DNA of 64,000 bases, from the NCBI RefSeq assembly GCF_000479045.1, contig NZ_KI518180.1, positions 1-64,000 on the forward strand, written 5' to 3'. Source of the stretch: Cetobacterium somerae ATCC BAA-474. Lineage in GTDB: Bacteria; Fusobacteriota; Fusobacteriia; Fusobacteriales; Fusobacteriaceae. This document shows positions 42,420 to 52,143 of the stretch, piece after piece; position 1 is the stretch's first letter; each line of letters begins with the position of its first letter. Both the position numbers and the translations under genes were made by a program. The notes under the pieces are model-generated. The model saw nothing but the letters and a program-made list of their open reading frames with translations, was not told the DNA's origin and did not search any database.

Positions 42420-43439
42420 CTATTTTGTAGGAACTTCAGCTTTTGTAGCTTTACTAAATTCATCTAAAAGATTTTTTCTATTTTTACCAGCCCAATCAAA
42501 GTCGTACTCTATTAGTTTTGCTCCTTTAATCTCTTCAACTTCAGAAGGAGGAACAGCAGTTGTATTTGTTAAAAATTGATAAGAACCTACAGTTTGTCCA
42601 AGCTCTTGTGCTTTTTTAGATAGTGACCAATCCACAAATTTTTTAGCTGAAACTTGATCTGGACCATTAGCTAAAACAGCAACTCCACCAATTTCAAAAC
42701 CTGTTCCTTCAGCAGGTGCAGCCATTATAATATCTTCATATCCTTCTTTTCTATATTTTATAGCATCGTGTAAAAAAGTGATTCCAATAGCAGTTTCTCC
42801 AAGACCAACCATTCTACCAGGAGCAGTTCCAGATTTTGTATACTGTCTAACTTGTCCATTAAGTTTTTGCATATATTTCATTCCCTCTTCAGGTCCCATA
42901 AGTTGAATAACAGTAGCTAACATTGTATATGCAGTGCCAGATGAACCAGGATGAGCTGTAACAATCTCACCTTTATACTCTGGTTTTAAAAGATCTTGCC
43001 AAGATTTTGGCATTTCAACTCCTAGTTCTTTTAAAACTTCTTTGTTAGCAACAAAACCTAAATACCCTACATAGATTCCTGTCCAAACTCCATTTGGATC
43101 TTTAAATTTATCACCAATATCAGTAGCATTTGGAGATTTATAAGGTTGAATAAGTCCCTCTTCATTAGCAGCTACAAAAGCATCAATAGGTCCTCCATAC
43201 CAAACAGAAGCAGTCATATTATTTTTTTCAGCTCTAACTCTAGCTAAAATTTCTCCACTACTCATTCTAACGAATTTTGTTTTGATTCCAGTTTCTTTTT
43301 CAAACTCTTTAGCAGCTGCAATTGCGTGGTCTTCCATAAGTCCAGCATAAATAAGCAGTTCACCAGTCTCTTTCTCTTCGGCTGAAAAAATACCAATAGA
43401 TAAAAGTAAAGAGATTAAAAGTGTAAAAATTTTTTTCAT
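42420..43439 (-). CDS. ABC transporter substrate-binding protein (FbpA-like)
   Basis: The protein is 339 residues when started at the ATG at 43439. The frame is open 45 bp further upstream, but GGGAGGT sits 6-7 bp before this ATG, and MKKIFTLLISLLL is a proper signal peptide (cleavage after FSA). The mature part is a type 2 periplasmic binding protein with SVWYGGPIDAFVAANEEG, close to ferric-iron (FbpA/AfuA) and 2-aminoethylphosphonate binders. Iron(III) is the most likely ligand but the conserved tyrosine pair was not verified. Confidence 0.85.
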   Translation of the reverse strand: MKKIFTLLISLLLSIGIFSAEEKETGELLIYAGLMEDHAIAAAKEFEKETGIKTKFVRMSSGEILARVRAEKNNMTASVWYGGPIDAFVAANEEGLIQPYKSPNATDIGDKFKDPNGVWTGIYVGYLGFVANKEVLKELGVEMPKSWQDLLKPEYKGEIVTAHPGSSGTAYTMLATVIQLMGPEEGMKYMQKLNGQVRQYTKSGTAPGRMVGLGETAIGITFLHDAIKYRKEGYEDIIMAAPAEGTGFEIGGVAVLANGPDQVSAKKFVDWSLSKKAQELGQTVGSYQFLTNTTAVPPSEVEEIKGAKLIEYDFDWAGKNRKNLLDEFSKATKAEVPTK

Positions 43440-43567
43440 AATATACCTCCCAAAAAAACTTATAATAATCTCTATATACCTCAATTTTTGTCAATAAACA
43501 AGAGTAAAAATTACAAAAAATAAAAAAACTGCCAAAACTGACAGTTAAAAGTTCATATATTAAATTT

Positions 43568-43643
43568 TGGTGGCGGGAGCTGGACTCGAACCAACGACCT
43601 TCGGGTTATGAGCCCGACGAGCTGCCAACTGCTCTATCCCGCG
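43568..43643 (-). tRNA. initiator tRNA-Met (CAU)
   Basis: The 76-nt gene on the minus strand reads CGCGGGATAGAGCAG..., with anticodon CAT in the GGGCTCATAACCC arm and an encoded CCA tail. The three G-C pairs in the anticodon stem, the A11-U24 pair in the D-arm and the lack of a Watson-Crick 1-72 pair (C1 opposite C72) mark it as initiator rather than elongator. It stands alone between two minus-strand operons. Confidence 0.95.
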
Positions 43644-43740
43644 TTATCTTTACTAAATAAGTATAACACGTAACTTAGAGTGTGTCAATAAAAAAATACA
43701 AATAAATTAAATTGTTTTAAAAAATTATACTAATATAGAA

Positions 43741-43777
43741 AAAGAGTTATGAAGAAATACTGCTCCACAACTCTTTT
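43741..43777 (-). terminator. terminator of the metallopeptidase operon
   Basis: On the minus strand AAAGAGTT and AACTCTTT form the stem, with a partly paired inner loop and T5 following. It lies 20 bp past the stop at 43794. Confidence 0.75.
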
Positions 43778-43793
43778 AAAGCTTATTTTAAAA

Positions 43794-46700
43794 TTATACA
43801 GTTATAAGTTTTTCTAAGAATAATCTATTTTCTTCAGCTATAAACTCCTCTTTGTTGTTCCAATTTATTTGCCAAATAGGAATAGCAAAAGGTGGATATG
43901 TTTTACAAACATCGATAGCTTCTTGAGAAATTGGGAAACTATGACGTAAGAAGTAGTCACTAGTATCTCTATTTAATATATCTGAAGTGAACATAGCAAG
44001 TTTAGAAGCAGCATCTTCATTTGAAGTTGTAGGATTTGCTTGCATATACTCATTCATTTTTATTATAAACTCTTTATCATTATAGAAATATCTCATTTTA
44101 AACCAGAAAGCAAGCTTTCCCCAATAGTCAGCATCATATATTGAGATTTCTTCATTTGTGATGATGTTGTCATTAGACCATCCACCGCCATGGATATACT
44201 CTAATATTCCAGATTCAGCAAACCAGTTATTGAAAACTTCACCGAATAATCCCATTAAATAACCATTGTTATCAAGCTCATGTCCAACTTCGTGTCCAAC
44301 AACCCAGTGATGTGCATATCTTTCTTTAGTTAAATGATTAAATGCTAAAGGGCCTCCACTATAAGCTGTATATCCATTTCCAGTACCAACACCAGCGTGA
44401 GGATTATTTGTACTTAATCCTGTCCACATTAATCTTTTGTAAGGGATAGGCTCATCAAACGCTTTATTAGCTCCAACTAAATTATATAAAAAGTCGATAT
44501 ATTCATCTCTAGTTCTTAGAACGTCTAAAAAGTTTTCAGGTTTAATATTACTTTTTAACCAATCGATGTCAAAAGCAGCTATTGTATTAACTCCTTCGAT
44601 ATAAGCTAAATTGCAACTGTGATATTCAGGCATAATACTCTCTATTTTAGATTTTTGATAAAACTCTTTAAAAGAATCATATCCATAACGATAAGTTAAT
44701 CCGTTATCTAATTCACTTAAAGTATACATTCTAATTTCAGATTCTCTAGAACCTTGTAAAAATAGTTGTCCCTGTTGGTCACCAGGATTTATAATATTTA
44801 TTCCTTGTTTAAAATTAAAGTTACAGTTAGGATTTGGTTTTCCTAAGAAGCTAGTTAAAGTTCCTGTAATAGTTCTGTTAAAGACAAATATATAATCTTG
44901 GTTTGGTTTTAAATAGTGAGGAGTCATATAAAGATTTCCAGTACTATTTGCATTTATTCGATTAAAGTAAAAACTATTAGTTTTTTCTAAAGCTTTAATT
45001 GAAAGAACATCAAAAGGATTAGAGCTATTATTATTTATAAAAACTTTTGCTAGTTCTAAAGCTACAATTAACTCTTTGTCTTCAGTTACATATTTTTCAA
45101 TCTCTTCAATATCTTTAATTCCGATTCCAGGTTTTACTTTTGTAAAATCATCATTAAATATATCTTTTATTCTAGCATGAATAGGATTGTAAATTTTGAA
45201 ATTTACTTCATAAAGAGATACTGAGTTACTACTTGATTCTAAAGTTCTTATCATAACCTCTTTAGCTAAAACAGGTGGAATTTTTAAAATTTTTACTTCA
45301 TCATTAGCAGAGTTACCTATTGAGAAGGTAGTAGCAAATCTCCATTGGTCACTGCTAGTTTCTTTATAATAAATTTCACCACTTTTTATATTACCGTTTA
45401 TAGATTTACAAACATATCTAAATTGATCCACAACTTTAGGCGTTTCAAAAATAAATTCAACATCTCCTATACTGCTTCCATAAAAATTAGTTTCTAAATC
45501 TCCATCAAGAGCATTTTCAATAGGTTTATGTGAACCACATCTAGATATACCTTTTATTGTATTTTGTGGAATTTCAGTAAATAAGTCGTTTATTACGTAA
45601 TAATCACTTTGAGTACATGGAATAATTTCGATATAGTGAGGTTTCCATTTTTCAATCTCTTCTAGAAAAACTCTAACTTTGAAGTCTTGGGTGTATATAG
45701 AAGAGAAATTTATATCAATTTCATTCTCTTTTAGTGTATAGTTTATAGTTTTTAAAACTCTATTATTTCCTAAGCTATCCACATAAAGTATTTCAACTCC
45801 ATATAAAGTGTTAATATTATTTTTTAATTTAAGTTTAAGATGATTAATAACTCTTAAATCATTGTTAGAATAATCGATATCTTTATAAAAAACCCTTTCT
45901 CTGAATAAATCTTTAGCCAATTGAATTTTATCTATATACTCTTGAGTTACGAGAACTCTTTCCTCTAATTTTAGTATTTTTTCAAATGTTACATCATCCT
46001 TTAGAGATGTAAAAGTTTTATCAACAAAAAGCTCATTTAAATCGTCTTCTAAAAAGTTATGGATATAAGTAGAAAGTTCATCTTTTCTTATTCTACGATT
46101 TGCAGTTTTAATAAAAAGCTCTGAAATAAACATAGGTTCAATTCTAGAATTAAACTGATTATTTTCATTGTAAAGATATCTTTCTTTTGTCAATGGGTTT
46201 TCACAATAAATTGAGAATCTATCTTCAAAAGTTGTTAAAAATTTCGAAATTAATTTTTTTTCAGAGAATTTAATCATATTATAGATTACGTTATCTACTG
46301 CATAATAATCAATTATTACATTGTCATTATTATATTTTGTATCTTCATCAGTATTGAAAGAGTAGTTTTCAATATTTTCTATAATTGCTTCAACACCATA
46401 AATTTCGTAAGTTCCATAGATTAAAAGTTCAAAGTTATCTGTGTATATTTCTGTAAAATTAACAACTTTTTGATTGTTTTCTAAATGAGTAATCTCAATA
46501 TTTTTTAGCTTAAATGCTTTTTCTTGCTTATCGAAATATCTAATATCCGCTCTTAAAATATTTTCTAAAGCAACAAATTGTAATCCTGTAACTACAGAGT
46601 ATTCTTTTAGATTTTCAGCTTTAAATACGTTAGGTTCAATGCTTTCTAAATAAAGGTTTTCAATCTCTTTATAAATAGAGTTATATTCAGCAGTATTAGC

Positions 46701-48311
46701 CAAAAGTGTTCTTAAATATCTTAAATATTCTAAGTCAACCTTATCAACTAAAGATGTTTTAGTTTCATCTGTAAAACATTCCATTAAAGTATCGTAAAGA
46801 CGATTATATCGGAAAAATTCAGTTTCATATATTAAAACATGATCATCATTTCCTTTCGTAACTCTAACACAAAGTTCTTTAGCTAAGATTGGTTTAAAGT
46901 GAACGTTTCTCCAGTTGCCAGAAATCCCATCCATTAAACATTGAGCAACTTCCATCCACTCATCTTCTGAGCTTTCTTTATAAAGTAAAGTGTAGTTTTG
47001 AATTCTTCCTAAAGAGTTAGGTCTTGTTAAAACATGAACTCTATCAATAACTTTTTCTTGGCTAAAAGAAAAATATACATCTCCATAACCTATAGATGTA
47101 AATGGATTGCTATGAAACTGAGTTGCTTCATCTCCGTCAACAGCTCTTTGAGCTACAAGATGTGCATAATGACCGCAACCAGATGTAGCTGTAATTGTAG
47201 ATTTATCTATTCTAGTATCCTCATCGATTTCAGAGTAATAATCCTCTCTAAAAGGAGCACCAGTAATAGTAAGATTTTCTTGGTTTGCTCCATATATTTT
47301 AAAAGTTATATCTTTTGCAAAAAATGGTTTAAATGTAACTTTATTTTCATCAATAGATAGAGGAACTTTTGTAAAAATATTTCCATAGTTATCAGTATAT
47401 TCAACTTCAATATAACCATGAGCTAGGTTTTCGCTTAGAGAAAACTCTTTCCACATTTCAAACTTATCATTTCTGTATATCATAGTTTTTCCATCCTCTT
47501 TTCCAGTTAGTAGTTTTTTAGCTAAATTTAACTTTAAAATATACTCTTCAGTAGTATGTACTTTAGAGCTAATAGCTTTTATTGTGTTATAGGTAATACC
47601 TTCATTTAATGCTGTAAAGGTATTATCTGTGAAAAGAGAGTCTATTTCATAAGAGATGTAGTTAAAGATGAATATATTTGTATTCTCTAAAAAGTTTACT
47701 GTTAGAGGATTACTACTTCTTATAAATAGTTTTTTCATCATAATAGGTAAAAATTTATAAGTTCCACTACTGCTATCAGCTTCAACAGTTATTTTTACAA
47801 AATCTTGGTTATCACCAGATGAATAAAATAATTCGAACTCTCCATTAGGAATAAACTCTATCCTATCTACAATTCTTGATTCTTGAAGTTTAAAATAAAA
47901 CTCTTTATTTTGGTTTTCAGAACTAATCTCTACTTCATTTAATTTTATTCTTGTATCAACATCTTCATTTTTATAATACTTTCTTCCGTTTACAATAACA
48001 GGAGTAACATTTATAATAGAGGCTTCGTCATCTTCTATTAAAACTTTAACCTCTCTTGTTAACACAGGATCAAGTTCCCATTTTTGAATATTTCCTTCTT
48101 CACTAATTTCTCTAGCATGTAGATTTATAGTATTATTTAAAAAATCTTTAAATTGAATATTTAAAGATGAAGGAAAAATATTGTTTTGGCTCTCTAAAAT
48201 TAAATTAGTAACCACTGAGTAATCGTTGAGTTTTAAAGTGAAAGTTTTTGAACTAGGTGCATTACCATTTCTAATAAAAATCAATTCTGGAACGAACTCT
48301 TTTAAATCCAT
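43794..48311 (-). CDS. giant leaderless M60-type metallopeptidase with discoidin domains
   Basis: The 1505-residue protein has a C-terminal M60/enhancin-like peptidase domain (about residues 1100-1450) with zinc motif HEVGH at 1340-1344 and a downstream glutamate in NNWFAESG. Two F5/8 type C (discoidin, CBM32-like) domains lie near residues 370-500 and 915-1040. Other beta-rich modules and four copies of a roughly 43-residue helical segment (starting near 226, 511, 761 and 1051) fill the rest. M60 peptidases attack mucin-type glycoproteins, so host or food glycoprotein degradation is expected. However, there is no signal peptide, and the start lies 2 bp after the previous stop, so export is unexplained. 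Confidence 0.85.
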   Translation of the reverse strand: MDLKEFVPELIFIRNGNAPSSKTFTLKLNDYSVVTNLILESQNNIFPSSLNIQFKDFLNNTINLHAREISEEGNIQKWELDPVLTREVKVLIEDDEASIINVTPVIVNGRKYYKNEDVDTRIKLNEVEISSENQNKEFYFKLQESRIVDRIEFIPNGEFELFYSSGDNQDFVKITVEADSSSGTYKFLPIMMKKLFIRSSNPLTVNFLENTNIFIFNYISYEIDSLFTDNTFTALNEGITYNTIKAISSKVHTTEEYILKLNLAKKLLTGKEDGKTMIYRNDKFEMWKEFSLSENLAHGYIEVEYTDNYGNIFTKVPLSIDENKVTFKPFFAKDITFKIYGANQENLTITGAPFREDYYSEIDEDTRIDKSTITATSGCGHYAHLVAQRAVDGDEATQFHSNPFTSIGYGDVYFSFSQEKVIDRVHVLTRPNSLGRIQNYTLLYKESSEDEWMEVAQCLMDGISGNWRNVHFKPILAKELCVRVTKGNDDHVLIYETEFFRYNRLYDTLMECFTDETKTSLVDKVDLEYLRYLRTLLANTAEYNSIYKEIENLYLESIEPNVFKAENLKEYSVVTGLQFVALENILRADIRYFDKQEKAFKLKNIEITHLENNQKVVNFTEIYTDNFELLIYGTYEIYGVEAIIENIENYSFNTDEDTKYNNDNVIIDYYAVDNVIYNMIKFSEKKLISKFLTTFEDRFSIYCENPLTKERYLYNENNQFNSRIEPMFISELFIKTANRRIRKDELSTYIHNFLEDDLNELFVDKTFTSLKDDVTFEKILKLEERVLVTQEYIDKIQLAKDLFRERVFYKDIDYSNNDLRVINHLKLKLKNNINTLYGVEILYVDSLGNNRVLKTINYTLKENEIDINFSSIYTQDFKVRVFLEEIEKWKPHYIEIIPCTQSDYYVINDLFTEIPQNTIKGISRCGSHKPIENALDGDLETNFYGSSIGDVEFIFETPKVVDQFRYVCKSINGNIKSGEIYYKETSSDQWRFATTFSIGNSANDEVKILKIPPVLAKEVMIRTLESSSNSVSLYEVNFKIYNPIHARIKDIFNDDFTKVKPGIGIKDIEEIEKYVTEDKELIVALELAKVFINNNSSNPFDVLSIKALEKTNSFYFNRINANSTGNLYMTPHYLKPNQDYIFVFNRTITGTLTSFLGKPNPNCNFNFKQGINIINPGDQQGQLFLQGSRESEIRMYTLSELDNGLTYRYGYDSFKEFYQKSKIESIMPEYHSCNLAYIEGVNTIAAFDIDWLKSNIKPENFLDVLRTRDEYIDFLYNLVGANKAFDEPIPYKRLMWTGLSTNNPHAGVGTGNGYTAYSGGPLAFNHLTKERYAHHWVVGHEVGHELDNNGYLMGLFGEVFNNWFAESGILEYIHGGGWSNDNIITNEEISIYDADYWGKLAFWFKMRYFYNDKEFIIKMNEYMQANPTTSNEDAASKLAMFTSDILNRDTSDYFLRHSFPISQEAIDVCKTYPPFAIPIWQINWNNKEEFIAEENRLFLEKLITV

Positions 48312-48313
48312 AT

Positions 48314-50080
48314 CTATCTTGTCGCCTCCTGCTGTATTCTATTTAAGTAATATTGATTGAACAACTCTCTTTCTCTTCTAAAAAATTCCTTATGATTTTC
48401 AAAAGTTATATTATCTATATCTAAAAATAGATTAGGATATTTATTGCAAAGATTAATAGTGTCTTGTGAAAGAGTATATCCTTTTTGTATGAAAAGAGAA
48501 GCTACATTTCTACAAATTAACTCACTTAACCAAAGAGCTAATTTATCTAAAGGATTTTCATTTTCAGAAAATTCATATGTGTAGTATTTTCTAAAAAGTC
48601 TAGTTATAAATCTATCAGAATTTGAATATAGCATGATTTTTATAAATATATCTTTTTTATCTTCTCCTGTTAGAGCCAAAACTTTATTGTATTTAAATTC
48701 AAAAGTTTTATAAAATCCAAGTTTTAAAAGGTCACCTAACTCTTTAGAGAAAAATTCATTAGAAACCATTTCTTCAGCAGTTAATCTACAAATTAAAGGT
48801 GTTGCAAAATTGTGAATTCCATTTTTGAAAAATAAACTTGCATCTCCACCAAAGTTTAAAATACTTCCAATATCTGTATTTTTTATTCCAACTCTTTCTT
48901 CAGAATCTCCCTGCCATAATAATCTTTTGATTATATTTTTATCAAAATATAAAGGTGTATCTAAGATTGCATATAAGTAGTCATAGTAAGCATCAATAGT
49001 GATAATTGCATCTAAAAAACGATGTTCATCGAAACTGTTTTTAATCCAATTAGTATCAATATTAGCAATAAAGTTTTTACCCTCTATAAACATATTTTTT
49101 CTACCATTTTGTAAGTTTAAAAATTGTGTGAATTTACTTTCTCCCATTTTAAATACACTTGATTCATTAAATCCATACCCTCTAATATATATATTTTCAT
49201 TAAGGTCACCTATTAGAAAAAGTTCTCCAGATTTAGGGATAAAAACTTTATTTATTCCTCTTGCTAATTTTATAGTTTTATTGTAATGAAAATCTTTTCT
49301 ATCTTCAAAACAAACTATTTCACAATCAGAGTTAGATATGAATATTACATTTTTACTATTTTTAACAAACATTCCTAAAGAGTTAAGTTTGCTTGTTTTA
49401 ACAATTTTTAAAGTATTACAAAACTCACCAGTAGTGATTGCGTTGTTTTTAGAGATTGCCACTTCATTATATTTAATTGTAGTCATTTTAGAGAAAAATA
49501 GGTATTTAACTATTTCACTAACACTGTATAACTCTGGAAAATCTTTTATATCATTTTGAACTTCATCAATTATTGCTAAAGTTAAAAAATCTGAAAGTAT
49601 AAAATCACCATTGATTTCATCGAAAAATGTGAGCATATTAAGCTCTTGCATTAAACTACTATAAAAACTTATTTCATTCATAGTAATAAATCTTCCGTTA
49701 CTTCCATGAACTCGAATACAAATTTCATTGGCAAAAACTGGAGAAAATTCAGCTATTCTTAAACCTTCGCTTGTTTCCCAATTAGATGATCTAAATACAG
49801 AGATCCAGTCTGCTGTAGATATATTATTTTTATATAGAATTTCAAAACTTTGAATGAGTCCCCATCCTCTAAGATTACTTGTATAAAAATCTATTTTTTC
49901 AAGTACTCTGTGTTGAGGTAGTTTAAAATAGATATCACCGTAAGAACTAGTAGGATAACTTCCATTAGAAGCATAAACAGTTTCTAAATTGCCGTCAAGA
50001 ACTAAAGAAACTTCATTATTACCAAAATGAGATAAATTTGCTGATGCTGTAATTGAATCGTTAGGTATTTTATTATTCAC
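48314..50080 (-). CDS. M60-like paralogue without zinc motif, with N-terminal discoidin domain
   Basis: This 588-residue protein has an F5/8 type C domain at residues 1-145, one copy of the helical segment near 150-195, and a region aligning with the M60 domain of the next gene (ANIDTNWIKNSF, KRLLWQGD and the C-terminal CRNVASLFIQKGYTLSQDTINLC). Where the partner has HEVGH this one reads EEMVSNEFF, so it is probably not a peptidase. No signal peptide is visible. The start is GTG at 50080 after AAAGGAG. It may be a substrate-binding partner of the large enzyme. Confidence 0.75.
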   Translation of the reverse strand: MNNKIPNDSITASANLSHFGNNEVSLVLDGNLETVYASNGSYPTSSYGDIYFKLPQHRVLEKIDFYTSNLRGWGLIQSFEILYKNNISTADWISVFRSSNWETSEGLRIAEFSPVFANEICIRVHGSNGRFITMNEISFYSSLMQELNMLTFFDEINGDFILSDFLTLAIIDEVQNDIKDFPELYSVSEIVKYLFFSKMTTIKYNEVAISKNNAITTGEFCNTLKIVKTSKLNSLGMFVKNSKNVIFISNSDCEIVCFEDRKDFHYNKTIKLARGINKVFIPKSGELFLIGDLNENIYIRGYGFNESSVFKMGESKFTQFLNLQNGRKNMFIEGKNFIANIDTNWIKNSFDEHRFLDAIITIDAYYDYLYAILDTPLYFDKNIIKRLLWQGDSEERVGIKNTDIGSILNFGGDASLFFKNGIHNFATPLICRLTAEEMVSNEFFSKELGDLLKLGFYKTFEFKYNKVLALTGEDKKDIFIKIMLYSNSDRFITRLFRKYYTYEFSENENPLDKLALWLSELICRNVASLFIQKGYTLSQDTINLCNKYPNLFLDIDNITFENHKEFFRRERELFNQYYLNRIQQEATR

Positions 50081-50178
50081 AGTTCACTCCTTTTGTATTT
50101 TCTTAAACTATTATGAAATAATTTTACATTCAATGTATTGTTAAGTCAATAGTAAAAATTTTATTTTAAATAAAGTTT

Positions 50179-50208
50179 TTTACCTATATAAAATTAATGT
50201 GATATAAT
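50179..50208 (+). promoter_or_regulatory. promoter of the D-cysteine desulfhydrase gene
   Basis: TTTACC (50179-50184), 18-bp spacer and TATAAT (50203-50208) lie 40 bp before ATG 50249. Confidence 0.6.
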
Positions 50209-50248
50209 CTTAAAAAATCAGAACTTATAATAAAAAGGGGGAAATTTA

Positions 50249-51241
50249 ATGAACAACAAAATTAATATTGCAAATTTACCTACAAAGATTGAAAAATTAG
50301 AAAAAATTTCAGCAGAGTTGGGAGTTAATATTTTTTTCAAAAGAGATGACCAAACAGGAAGTGAAGTATCTGGAAATAAAGTTAGAAAGTTGGAGTATTC
50401 AATTAAAGAGGCTATAGACCAGGGATGTGATACATTAATTACTTGTGGTGGAATACAATCAAATCATGCTAGATCAACTGCAGCAGCAGCCATAAAAGCA
50501 GGGCTTTCATCAGTTTTAGTTTTAAGAACTAATGAGGAACCTGAGGTAGATGGAAACTACTTTGTTGATAGACTTTTAGGAGCTGATATTAGATTTATAA
50601 CATCAGATGAATATAGTAATAGTAGACAAGAGATAATGGAAAGTATAGTAAAAGAGCTAGAAAAAGATGGACGAAAAGGCTATATAATACCTGAAGGTGC
50701 ATCTAATGGAGTTGGAAGTTTAGGGTATATAAATTTTGTTAAAGAGGTTTTAGAGTTTGAGGAAAAATCAGATACAAAATTTGATACTGTTGTAGTAGCT
50801 GTAGGCTCTGGTGGGACATATGCTGGAATTCATATGGGAAATGATATATATTTAGATGGGAAAAGAAGAGTTGTAGGATTTAATGTTTGCGATACTGCTG
50901 AATTTTTCAAAGAAAAAGTAAAAGAGATTATTGAAGAGAGTAAAGAATATTTAAATAAAAAAGATTTAGAAAAAGTGAACTCTGAGAATATGGATATAAT
51001 TGATGGTTATGTAGGAGATGGGTATGCTTTAAGTACTCAAGAGGAATTAAATTTTATATGGGATTTAGCAAAAAAAGAGGGAGTAATTTTAGACCCTGTG
51101 TACACTGGGAAAGCTATGTTTGGACTTCATAAAGAAATAAAAAAAGGAAGTTTCAAAAACTCTAAAAATATTTTATTTGTTCATACTGGAGGTTTATTTG
51201 GATTGTTTCCTAAAAAAAATCAATTTGAATTTAAAAGCTAA
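50249..51241 (+). CDS. D-cysteine desulfhydrase / ACC deaminase family PLP enzyme
   Basis: This 330-residue fold-type II PLP enzyme has the cofactor lysine K44 in SGNKVRKLEY, the TCGGIQSNHAR motif and the glycine-rich GSGGTYAG phosphate-binding loop near residue 190. Members convert D-cysteine to pyruvate, ammonia and sulfide, or deaminate 1-aminocyclopropane-1-carboxylate; D-cysteine desulfhydrase is more likely in an anaerobe. It is a single-gene unit with GGGGG ribosome site and its own terminator. Confidence 0.87.
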   Translation: MNNKINIANLPTKIEKLEKISAELGVNIFFKRDDQTGSEVSGNKVRKLEYSIKEAIDQGCDTLITCGGIQSNHARSTAAAAIKAGLSSVLVLRTNEEPEVDGNYFVDRLLGADIRFITSDEYSNSRQEIMESIVKELEKDGRKGYIIPEGASNGVGSLGYINFVKEVLEFEEKSDTKFDTVVVAVGSGGTYAGIHMGNDIYLDGKRRVVGFNVCDTAEFFKEKVKEIIEESKEYLNKKDLEKVNSENMDIIDGYVGDGYALSTQEELNFIWDLAKKEGVILDPVYTGKAMFGLHKEIKKGSFKNSKNILFVHTGGLFGLFPKKNQFEFKS

Positions 51242-51269
51242 AAATATTTTGATATAAAAACTATGTAGG

Positions 51270-51300
51270 TTGCAACTTTATAGAAGTTGCAATTTTTTTA
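51270..51300 (+). terminator. intrinsic terminator before the eut operon
   Basis: TTGCAACTT (51270-51278) pairs with AAGTTGCAA (51284-51292), followed by T7. Confidence 0.88.
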
Positions 51301-51374
51301 TCCTTGAAAAAAATAGACATTTGTGATTTAATTGTAAACAAATGAAGTAAAATAAAAACAAAAGAGGTATAACT

Positions 51375-51716
51375 ATGGAAAAAGTTAGAATGATTCAGGA
51401 GTATGTACCAGGAAAGCAAGTGACACTAGCACATCTAATAGCTCATCCAAATATAGATATCTATAAAAAAATGGGGCTAAATGTTGAAAATAAAAATGCT
51501 ATAGGGATATTGACAATAACTCCAGGAGAAGCAGCAATAATAGCAGCAGATATAGCAACAAAATCAGGAGCAATAGAGATAGGATTTTTAGACAGATTTA
51601 GTGGAACTTTAGTTATAACAGGAGATGTTTCAAGTATAGAAAGTTCTTTAGAAGCAATTATGGAATACTTAAAAACATCTTTAAATTTTTCGATTACAAA
51701 TATTTCGAGGTCTTAA
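51375..51716 (+). CDS. eutS: ethanolamine microcompartment shell protein EutS
   Basis: The 113-residue protein is a single circularly permuted BMC domain. It contains [22 protein letters not shown] and [24 protein letters not shown], typical of EutS. It forms bent hexamers of the compartment shell. It is the first gene of the eut operon, 4 bp ahead of eutP. I could not define a convincing promoter or an ANTAR site ahead of it. Confidence 0.93.
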   Translation: MEKVRMIQEYVPGKQVTLAHLIAHPNIDIYKKMGLNVENKNAIGILTITPGEAAIIAADIATKSGAIEIGFLDRFSGTLVITGDVSSIESSLEAIMEYLKTSLNFSITNISRS

Positions 51717-51719
51717 GAT

Positions 51720-52139
51720 ATGAAAATAATGTTAGTAGGAAAAACTGGAAGTGGAAAAACAACATTAACTCAAATTTTAAATAATCAAAAAGTTGAGTAC
51801 AAAAAAACACAGATGGTAGATTATATTGGAAAGATAATTGATACACCAGGAGAGTATTTAGAAAATAAAGTATACTATAAAGCTTTAAATGTTGTTTCTA
51901 TAGATGCAGATATCATAATATTAATTCAATCAGCAACAGATGAGGAAAATCTATATCCACCAAATTTTGCAAGTATGTTTCTAGGAAAAAAAGTCTTGGG
52001 GGCAATAACTAAAATTGATTTAGAGGAAAATTGTAAAGATGCCGAAAAGATACTAGAGAATGCAGGAGTTGAAAAGATCTTTCCTATGGACTTGAAAAGT
52101 TTAAAGGGAGTGGAGTGCTTAAAAACTTTTTTGAGGTGA
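51720..52139 (+). CDS. eutP: ethanolamine utilization P-loop protein EutP
   Basis: The 139-residue P-loop protein has Walker A GKTGSGKTT (residues 7-15), DTPGE (41-45) and the TKID base-recognition motif. EutP in Salmonella has been reported to act as an acetate kinase, which would complete ATP recovery from the acetyl phosphate made by the phosphotransacylase here; a GTPase-like role is the older assignment. It is followed by eutV with a 4-bp gap. Confidence 0.9.
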   Translation: MKIMLVGKTGSGKTTLTQILNNQKVEYKKTQMVDYIGKIIDTPGEYLENKVYYKALNVVSIDADIIILIQSATDEENLYPPNFASMFLGKKVLGAITKIDLEENCKDAEKILENAGVEKIFPMDLKSLKGVECLKTFLR

Positions 52140-52143
52140 GTTA

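Noticed and set aside
51300-51374. ANTAR site ahead of eutS
   Set aside because: No paired hairpins with A1/G4 six-base loops could be found there; the only hairpin nearby is the terminator of the preceding gene.
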